8,950 nucleotides of DNA from Heritagella sp051881655 (GTDB taxonomy: Bacteria; Bacillota; Clostridia; Oscillospirales; Acutalibacteraceae). The position numbers and the translations under genes were made by a program. The stretch is taken from the NCBI GenBank assembly GCA_051881655.1, contig JBJEQH010000173.1, positions 1 through 8,950 on the forward strand, in the 5' to 3' direction. Shown in pieces: positions 1-4,983 of this stretch. Within the stretch, counting starts at the first letter, position 1. Each line of letters begins with the position of its first letter. Under the pieces are notes generated by a model that ran no database searches, was not told the DNA's origin, and worked only from the letters and a program-made list of their open reading frames with translations.

Positions 1-656
1 TCATTTCCGCTCCTGCCGGCAATGACCTGCCCACCATCGTCTACAACGTCAACCATGAGACCCTGACCAAGGACGACCACATCATCTCCGCCGCTTCCTG
101 CACCACCAACTGCCTGGCTCCCATGGCCAAGGCTCTGAATGACGGCTGGAAGATCCAGTCCGGCATTATGTGCACCATCCACGCCTACACCGGCGATCAG
201 ATGATCCTGGACGGCCCCCAGAGAAAGGGCGACCTGCGCCGCTCCCGCGCCGGCGCTGTGAACATCGTTCCCAACTCCACCGGCGCTGCCAAGGCCATCG
301 GCCTGGTTATCCCCGAGCTGAACGGCAAGCTCATCGGCTCCGCTCAGCGTGTGCCTGTTCCCACCGGCTCCACCACCATCCTGGTTGCTGTCGTTAAGGG
401 CAAAGACATCACCAAAGAGGGCATCAACGCCGCGATGAAGGCCGCTTCCTCCGCTTCCTTCGGCTACACCGAGGAGCAGCTCGTTTCCTCCGACATCATC
501 GGCATCACCTATGGTTCTCTCTTCGACGCCACCCAGACCATGGTCACCAAGATCGACGACGACACCTATCAGGTACAGGTTGTTTCCTGGTACGACAACG
601 AGAACTCCTACACCTCTCAGATGGTTCGCACCATTAAGTATTTCGCAGAACTGTAA
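1..656 (+). CDS. gap: Glyceraldehyde-3-phosphate dehydrogenase, class I (3' part; 5' end outside window)
   Basis: The gene is cut by the left edge; the reading frame starts at base 3 and gives 217 residues, so roughly the first 120 residues of a usual 335-340 residue enzyme are missing. It oxidatively phosphorylates glyceraldehyde-3-phosphate to 1,3-bisphosphoglycerate with NAD(P) in the cytoplasm. Seen directly: the catalytic cysteine motif SCTTNCLAP (bases about 93-122), the catalytic histidine in TIHAYTGDQ, the phosphate-binding NSTGAAKAIG stretch, VPVPTGS, and the C-terminal WYDNENSY signature. No frameshift is present. Codon choice is strongly biased toward C-ending codons, more than in the genes downstream, as expected for a very highly expressed glycolytic gene. 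It has its own terminator and is probably not co-transcribed with the glycogen operon. The NAD versus NADP preference cannot be judged, because the Rossmann nucleotide-binding part lies outside the window. Confidence 0.97.
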   Translation, partial: ISAPAGNDLPTIVYNVNHETLTKDDHIISAASCTTNCLAPMAKALNDGWKIQSGIMCTIHAYTGDQMILDGPQRKGDLRRSRAGAVNIVPNSTGAAKAIGLVIPELNGKLIGSAQRVPVPTGSTTILVAVVKGKDITKEGINAAMKAASSASFGYTEEQLVSSDIIGITYGSLFDATQTMVTKIDDDTYQVQVVSWYDNENSYTSQMVRTIKYFAEL

Positions 657-675
657 TTTCTCAACCATAACAGCA

Positions 676-719
676 CCCCCCCGCACAATTCCTGTGCGGG
701 GGGTTCTTTTTGTCGTTTT
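676..719 (+). terminator. Rho-independent terminator of gap
   Basis: An 11-bp GC-rich stem pairs 677-687 with 693-703 around a 5-nt loop (ATTCC), followed by two T-runs through 719. It lies 20 bases after the gap stop codon, so it should end gap transcription before the glgC promoter. Confidence 0.95.
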
Positions 720-833
720 TTGGAGGAAACAGACGGAAAAAAGGACCGGAACAATTTGGAAAAAAGAGAAAAAATGAATGTCAATATAACTAATTTAGAA
801 AGAAAAGTATCGGTAATGTTTTAAGAAAACGAC

Positions 834-847
834 AAAAAGCGCTTGCA
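834..847 (+). promoter_or_regulatory. Candidate cre / LacI-family operator over the glgC -35
   Basis: The 14-mer AAAAAGCGCTTGCA matches 8 of the 11 specified positions of the CcpA cre consensus TGWAANCGNTNWCA and contains the AGCGCT core common to LacI-family operators. It overlaps the -35 hexamer at 843-848, so a bound regulator would be expected to block the polymerase. No regulator gene is in the window. That CcpA or a sugar-responsive LacI-type repressor binds here is an inference from one motif match. Confidence 0.4.
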
Positions 848-870
848 CTTTTTTTGTATTGTGGTATGAT
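843..870 (+). promoter_or_regulatory. Sigma-A promoter of the glgCDA operon
   Basis: The -35 is TTGCAC (843-848), the spacer 16 bases, and the -10 TATGAT (865-870), preceded by a TGn extended -10 (862-864). It sits in an AT-rich stretch between GC-rich genes. Transcription should start near 877, leaving a leader of about 175 nt before glgC. Confidence 0.8.
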
Positions 871-876
871 AATAAG

Positions 877-1051
877 TGCCATAATTTGTTTGGAAGGAAA
901 GGGGCTTTTCGGGCACTTTTGCCGGGATTTTCGAAAAGGAGAAAGGGTCCCTTTGCTTGCACCAAAATCGGGCAAAATGTTGGAAATCGCTGGGGCTGTT
1001 TTTTGGGAAACAGACTTTTCAGACGACAAAACCTGCTGAGGAGGAATCTGA
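877..1051 (+). promoter_or_regulatory. Long structured 5' leader of glgC (unidentified RNA element)
   Basis: The predicted leader is about 175 nt and holds no convincing gene. It can form a long stem pairing 917-923 with 971-977 and 926-931 with 964-969 (13 pairs, small internal loop), enclosing a hairpin at 942-946/950-954. An exclusive alternative pairs 905-910 with 933-938 around a small hairpin 912-915/920-923. A further hairpin pairs 996-1001 with 1008-1013 and is followed by only four Ts, too weak to call a terminator. The GAGGAGG ribosome binding site is at 1038-1044. I do not recognise a known riboswitch class. Pairings were found by eye without energy calculation; a regulatory role is inferred. 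Confidence 0.45.
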
Positions 1052-2266
1052 ATGCTACCGAAACAAGAAGTTGTTGCTATGCTGCTGGCAGGCGGTCAGG
1101 GAAGCCGGCTGGGTGTATTAACGAGGAACCAGGCCAAACCTGCCGTTCCTTTTGGGGGAAAATACCGGATTATTGACTTCCCGCTGTCCAACTGTGTCAA
1201 TTCCGGCATTGAAACGGTGGGTGTGTTAACCCAGTATCAGCCGCTGGAACTCAATGAGTATATTGGAAGCGGTCAGCCCTGGGATCTGGACTCGATGAAT
1301 GCCGGCGTACATGTGCTGCCTCCTTATCAGCGCGCCCGTGGGTCGGACTGGTACAAGGGTACGGCCAACGCCATCTATCAGAACATCCGGTTTATCGACC
1401 GCTATAATCCCGATTATGTGATCATCCTGTCGGGCGACCATATCTATAAGATGGATTACAGCAAGATGGTGGCCTTCCACAAGGAGAACGAGGCTGCCTG
1501 CACCATTGCCGAACAGGAAGTGCCCCTGGCCGAGGCCTCGCGTTTCGGTATCCTCAATACCAATGAGGACGGCTCGATCTATGAGTTCGACGAGAAGCCG
1601 AAGCATCCCAAGAGCACGAAAGCCTCGATGGGTATTTATGTCTTTACCTGGAGTAAGCTGCGCCATTATCTGGAAGAGGATGAGGCGAACAAGAAATCCG
1701 GCAACGACTTTGGCCATGATGTGCTGCCCGCCATGCTGGCAGCCGGAGAGAAAATGATGGCTTACAACTTCTCGGGCTACTGGAAGGATGTAGGAACCAT
1801 CGACAGCCTGTGGGAGGCGAACATGGATCTGCTGGATCCCAAGGTTCCGCTGGATCTGAACGACCACGACTGGCGCATCTATGCCCGCAACCAGGCGCTG
1901 CCGCCGCAGTATATTGCCTCTTCCGCCAGCGTGCAGAATTCCACCATTTCTGAGGGCTGCAACGTGTACGGCACGGTGGACTTCAGTGTGCTGTCCAGCG
2001 ACGTGTATGTGGCGCCCGGCGCCGTAGTGCGCGATTCGATTATCATGCCCGGTGCCCGCATTGAAGAGGGGGCCGTGGTTCAGTATGCCATCGTGGCGAC
2101 CGACGCCGTGGTCGGTGCCGGTTCGGTGATCGGCGAACGCCCGGAGAATATGGAGAACAAGGATGACTGGGGCGTGGCCGTGGTAGGCCCCGGCTGCAAA
2201 CTGCCCGCCGAAAGCAACGTGGCACCCAAAGTTATGATTGATGCAGAGGAGGCGGCAAAGAAATGA
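1052..2266 (+). CDS. glgC: Glucose-1-phosphate adenylyltransferase, catalytic subunit GlgC
   Basis: This 404-residue cytoplasmic enzyme makes ADP-glucose and pyrophosphate from ATP and glucose-1-phosphate, the committed step of glycogen synthesis. The N-terminal nucleotidyltransferase domain (about 1-260) carries the intact LAGGQGSRLGVLT loop (residues 12-24), KPAVPFGGKYRIIDFPLSN (29-47), WYKGTANAI (100-108), SGDHIYKMDY with the metal-binding aspartate at 129, FDEKP with the substrate-contacting lysine (179-183), ASMGIY and YWKDVGT (243-249). The rest is a left-handed beta-helix (hexapeptide-like repeats). Length is normal for Firmicutes GlgC. The start is supported by GAGGAGG at 1038-1044, 7 bases upstream. 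The stop overlaps the glgD start (ATGA), implying translational coupling. In the Firmicutes pairs studied, GlgC is the active subunit and GlgD modulates it; the same is expected here. Confidence 0.97.
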   Translation: MLPKQEVVAMLLAGGQGSRLGVLTRNQAKPAVPFGGKYRIIDFPLSNCVNSGIETVGVLTQYQPLELNEYIGSGQPWDLDSMNAGVHVLPPYQRARGSDWYKGTANAIYQNIRFIDRYNPDYVIILSGDHIYKMDYSKMVAFHKENEAACTIAEQEVPLAEASRFGILNTNEDGSIYEFDEKPKHPKSTKASMGIYVFTWSKLRHYLEEDEANKKSGNDFGHDVLPAMLAAGEKMMAYNFSGYWKDVGTIDSLWEANMDLLDPKVPLDLNDHDWRIYARNQALPPQYIASSASVQNSTISEGCNVYGTVDFSVLSSDVYVAPGAVVRDSIIMPGARIEEGAVVQYAIVATDAVVGAGSVIGERPENMENKDDWGVAVVGPGCKLPAESNVAPKVMIDAEEAAKK

Positions 2267-3378
2267 GAGGCAACAACATTCTGGGCATTCTTTTTGCCAA
2301 TGTGCATGATGAAAAAGTTCATGAACTGACCGAGGTTCGTACCCTGGCGTCGGCCCCGTTTGGCGGGCGGTACCGCCTGATCGACTTCCCCCTGTCCAAC
2401 ATGGTCAACTCCGGCATCAACAAGGTCGGCGTGATCACCAACAACAACTACCAGTCCCTGCTGGACCATCTGGGCTCCGGCAAAGCGTGGGATCTGTCCC
2501 GTAAACGCGAGGGCCTGTATATCCTGCCGCCGTTCGGCACCGAGAACAGCCGGTATGTGAACCGCGTGGAGGCCCTGTCGGCGATCAGCAATTTTATTGT
2601 TAATTCCCGCGAGGAATACGTGCTGATTTCGGACTGTGACATTGTCTGCAACATTGATTACGGCGATGTGCTCGCTTCCCATATCCGCAACAAGGCCGAT
2701 ATCACCGTGGTGTACAAATCCGGAAAGATTCCCGCCCGCGGCAGCGATACCCTCACGCTCTCCACGTCGCCGGAGGGCCGCGTGGTCGAGCTGCTGGTCA
2801 ACCCCAGTGTGGAAGGGGAATACAACTACGGCATGAGCATGTACCTGATGCGCCGTGATCTGCTGATGCGCCTGGTACAGGAGAGCGTCAGCCGCAATGC
2901 CTATGATCTGGGTCGTGATATCCTGCAGCGCAACCTGAGCAGCCTGCGGATTTTCGGTTACGAGTTCACGGGGTATTCGGCCAACATCTGCTCGATCAAC
3001 AGCTTCTACGAGGCCAACATGGCCCTGATGCTGCCGAAGGTGCGCGAGCAGCTGTTCAACCCCATGCGCCCCATTTATACCAAGGTGCGCGACGATATGC
3101 CCACGCGCTATGGCCTGGGCTCGAAGGTGAAGAATTCCCTGATTGCCGACGGCAGTTTGATCGAGGGCGAAGTGGAGAACTGCATTATTTTCCGCGGCGT
3201 CAAAGTGGGCAAGGGCGCCAAGCTGCAGAACTGCATTATCATGCAGGATTCCGTCATCGGCGAGAACAGCAATCTGAGCTATGTGGTAACCGACAAGGAT
3301 GTGCAGATTCAGAACGAGCGCACGCTGATGGGCTTCCAGTCCTATCCGGTGTTTATTGCCAAGGGGAGCATTGTGTAA
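2263..3378 (+). CDS. glgD: Glucose-1-phosphate adenylyltransferase regulatory subunit GlgD
   Basis: This 371-residue GlgC paralogue follows glgC with a 4-base overlap; GAGGAGG at 2246-2252 inside glgC serves its start. The fold-level landmarks remain: SAPFGGRYRLIDFPLSN (30-46), MVNSGINKVGVITN, a nucleotidyltransferase domain to about 255, and a C-terminal beta-helix with hexapeptide-like repeats (about 285-345). The catalytic landmarks are lost. The glycine-rich LAGGxGxRL loop is replaced by ILFANVHDEKVHEL (9-22), SGDHIYKMDY by SDCDIVCNIDY (123-133), and the FDEKP substrate lysine segment is not recognisable. This matches GlgD proteins known to form heterotetramers with GlgC and raise its activity while being nearly inactive alone. 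That this copy is non-catalytic is inferred from the motif losses. Confidence 0.95.
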   Translation: MRGNNILGILFANVHDEKVHELTEVRTLASAPFGGRYRLIDFPLSNMVNSGINKVGVITNNNYQSLLDHLGSGKAWDLSRKREGLYILPPFGTENSRYVNRVEALSAISNFIVNSREEYVLISDCDIVCNIDYGDVLASHIRNKADITVVYKSGKIPARGSDTLTLSTSPEGRVVELLVNPSVEGEYNYGMSMYLMRRDLLMRLVQESVSRNAYDLGRDILQRNLSSLRIFGYEFTGYSANICSINSFYEANMALMLPKVREQLFNPMRPIYTKVRDDMPTRYGLGSKVKNSLIADGSLIEGEVENCIIFRGVKVGKGAKLQNCIIMQDSVIGENSNLSYVVTDKDVQIQNERTLMGFQSYPVFIAKGSIV

Positions 3379-3392
3379 AAACGACGGCATGG

Positions 3393-3416
3393 TTCCCTGT
3401 AGCCCCATACAAGGAA
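3393..3416 (+). promoter_or_regulatory. Hairpin overlapping the glgA ribosome binding site
   Basis: TTCC (3393-3396) pairs with GGAA (3413-3416) and TGTA (3398-3401) with TACA (3408-3411), with one C.A mismatch and a 6-nt loop GCCCCA. The 3' arm is part of the purine-rich SD region AAGGAAAGGTG (3411-3421) of glgA, so folding would partly hide it. There is no T-run, so it is not a terminator. A role in lowering or tuning GlgA translation relative to GlgC/GlgD is inferred. Confidence 0.35.
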
Positions 3417-3430
3417 AGGTGTGAAAATTT

Positions 3431-4855
3431 ATGAAAGTATTATTCTGCACCAGCGAGGCCCTGCCCTTTGCCGCTTCCGGCGGTCTGGGCGATGTGGCCG
3501 GTTCACTGCCGCAGGCTCTGCGCGCCCGGCTGATCGGGTGCCGGATTGTCATGCCGCTGTACGAGGATATCCCCCAGGAGATGAAGGACAACATGCAGTT
3601 CCTCACCTCGCTGTCGGTGCCGGTTGCCTGGCGCCGCCAGTACTGCGGGGTTTTCCAGGCCAAATATAACGGCGTGATCTATTATCTGCTGGATAACCAG
3701 TATTATTTCAAGCGCAAGGGCCTGTACGGCTATTATGACGACGCCGAGCGATTCGCATTCCTGTCCCGTGCGGCGCTGGAAATGCTGCCCTGCATTGATT
3801 TTAAGCCGGATCTGATCCACTGCAACGACTGGCAGACGGCCATGATCCCGGTGTACTACCATCTGTTCTATGCCAATCAGGACTGGTACCGTGGGATGAA
3901 GACCCTGATCACCATCCACAATATCCAGTATCAGGGCAAGTACGGAATGGAACTGCTCAGCGATGTGCTGGGTGTGCCCCAGAACCAGACCCATCTGCTG
4001 GAATACGATGGCTGTGTCAATATCCTGAAGGGCGCCATCGAGTGCGCCAACTGGGTATCCACGGTCAGTCCCACCTATGCCCAGGAGATTCTGGATCCGT
4101 GGTATTCCCACCGGCTGGATAACATTCTGCGGCAGCGCTCGTGGAAGCTGTCCGGTATTCTCAACGGCATTGACGTGGACAACTACAATCCGGAGACGGA
4201 CCCCAACATCTACCAGAATTATACGGTGGAGACGCTGGATGACCGGGCGGAGAATAAGCGCCGCCTGCAGGAGCGGTTGTACTTAAACCAGGATCCGGAC
4301 GTGCCGATGATCGGCATGGTGACGCGCCTGGTATCCCATAAGGGGCTGGATCTGGTCAAAGCGGCTGCCGATAACCTGATGCGCTCGACCAATGTGCAGT
4401 TTGTGGTATTGGGCAGCGGTGATTGGGAGTACGAGAGTTACTTCCGCGATATGCAGGACCGCTATCCCGGCCGGTTCTGTGCGTGCCTTGGCTTTGTACC
4501 GGAACTGTCCCGCAAGATTTATGCCGGCTGTGATATTTTCCTGATGCCCAGCAAGAGCGAGCCCTGCGGCCTGTCGCAGATGATCTCCCTGCGGTATGGC
4601 GCCATTCCCATTGTGCGGGAGACCGGCGGCCTGAAGGACTCCATTCAGGACAGCGGCGACGGCGTGGGCAACGGCTTTACGTTCTATTCGTACAATGCCG
4701 ACGATATGCGCGGTGCCATTGACCGTGCGCTGGCAGGGTATGCGGATAAGAAGGGCTGGAGAATTCTGATGGAGCGCGCTATGAACTGTGACAACAGCTG
4801 GGGCCGCTCGGCCAACGAGTATATCCGCCTGTATAAGCAGATTCTCAAGGACTGA
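3431..4855 (+). CDS. glgA: Glycogen synthase GlgA (ADP-glucose-dependent, GT5)
   Basis: This 474-residue cytoplasmic glycosyltransferase adds glucose from ADP-glucose to the non-reducing end of an alpha-1,4-glucan. It has the two Rossmann-like domains of GT-B enzymes: a GT5 catalytic N-terminal half (about 1-245) and a GT1-type C-terminal half (about 290-470). Visible motifs are SGGLGDVAGSLP (16-27), HCNDWQTA (130-137), the catalytic-histidine region TIHNIQYQGKYG (161-172), STVSPTYAQEI, ILNGIDVDNYNP, the sugar-nucleotide site TRLVSHKG (298-305), and MPSKSEPCGLSQMISLRYG (372-390) with the conserved glutamate. The classical KxGGL lysine near position 15 is alanine here. Length is normal. The start follows AAGGAAAGGTG at 3411-3421. 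It is third in the glgCDA operon, 52 bases after glgD with no terminator between them. The alternative of sucrose or starch synthase is unlikely given the neighbours. Confidence 0.96.
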   Translation: MKVLFCTSEALPFAASGGLGDVAGSLPQALRARLIGCRIVMPLYEDIPQEMKDNMQFLTSLSVPVAWRRQYCGVFQAKYNGVIYYLLDNQYYFKRKGLYGYYDDAERFAFLSRAALEMLPCIDFKPDLIHCNDWQTAMIPVYYHLFYANQDWYRGMKTLITIHNIQYQGKYGMELLSDVLGVPQNQTHLLEYDGCVNILKGAIECANWVSTVSPTYAQEILDPWYSHRLDNILRQRSWKLSGILNGIDVDNYNPETDPNIYQNYTVETLDDRAENKRRLQERLYLNQDPDVPMIGMVTRLVSHKGLDLVKAAADNLMRSTNVQFVVLGSGDWEYESYFRDMQDRYPGRFCACLGFVPELSRKIYAGCDIFLMPSKSEPCGLSQMISLRYGAIPIVRETGGLKDSIQDSGDGVGNGFTFYSYNADDMRGAIDRALAGYADKKGWRILMERAMNCDNSWGRSANEYIRLYKQILKD

Positions 4856-4857
4856 CG

Positions 4858-4925
4858 AAAAAACGGATCGGAAAGGGAGGGACCGGGCAGCCGGCCCCTT
4901 CTTTCTGACCCGTTTTTGCTTTTTT
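4858..4925 (+). terminator. Terminator of the glgCDA operon, long nested hairpin
   Basis: An extended inverted repeat starts 3 bases after the glgA stop. AAAAACGG (4859-4866) pairs with CCGTTTTT (4910-4917), continuing inward through TC/GA, GAAAG (4871-4875)/CTTTC (4901-4905), and a GC-rich core ending in CCGG/CCGG around a GCAG loop (4887-4890). A second T-run follows at 4920-4925. The A-tract on the left arm could allow some function on the opposite strand. Confidence 0.85.
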
Positions 4926-4952
4926 GGAAAAAGCAGCTATGGCAGCCATAAT
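4924..4952 (+). promoter_or_regulatory. Promoter of the family 31 glycosidase gene
   Basis: TTGGAA (4924-4929), a 17-base spacer and CATAAT (4947-4952) form a moderate sigma-A promoter with start expected near 4959. The -35 begins inside the T-run of the preceding terminator, a very compact arrangement. Confidence 0.55.
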
Positions 4953-4961
4953 GGCAGCTAT
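4933..4961 (+). repeat. Operator-like repeat cluster at the GH31 promoter
   Basis: GCAGCTAT occurs twice exactly 21 bases apart (4933-4940 and 4954-4961), about two helical turns. Between them lies the palindrome TATGG-CAG-CCATA (4938-4950), and ATGGCAGC recurs at 4939 and 4951. The cluster spans the spacer, the -10 and the predicted start site, the expected place for a repressor. No matching regulator gene is in the window, and the function is inferred. Confidence 0.4.
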
Positions 4962-4983
4962 ATTAAGAAAGGAGACGGAATGT

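Noticed and set aside
774..824. 16-codon frame after the gap terminator
   Set aside because: It has no proper ribosome binding site or promoter upstream and lies upstream of the glgC promoter; chance in AT-rich DNA.
957..985. Second promoter in the glgC leader from a repeated TTGCAC
   Set aside because: No -10-like hexamer occurs at 15-19 bases downstream.
996..1017. Attenuator terminator in the glgC leader
   Set aside because: The stem is 6 bp and AU-rich, followed by AC and only four Ts; too weak to claim.
977..1039. 20-codon frame in the glgC leader, ending just before the glgC SD, as a possible leader peptide
   Set aside because: There is no SD before its ATG, no run of regulatory codons, and its 5' end falls within the predicted long helix.
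2080..3663. 527-residue open frame on the minus strand, opposite glgD and parts of glgC and glgA
   Set aside because: It is antisense to confidently identified genes, shows no domain, and reflects the absence of stop codons opposite GC-rich codons.
4924..4983. Upstream TTG start for the GH31 protein adding 20 residues
   Set aside because: The TTG lies in the terminator T-run and at the -35, and the added residues are encoded by the operator-like repeats. ATG 4984 has a well-spaced ribosome binding site.
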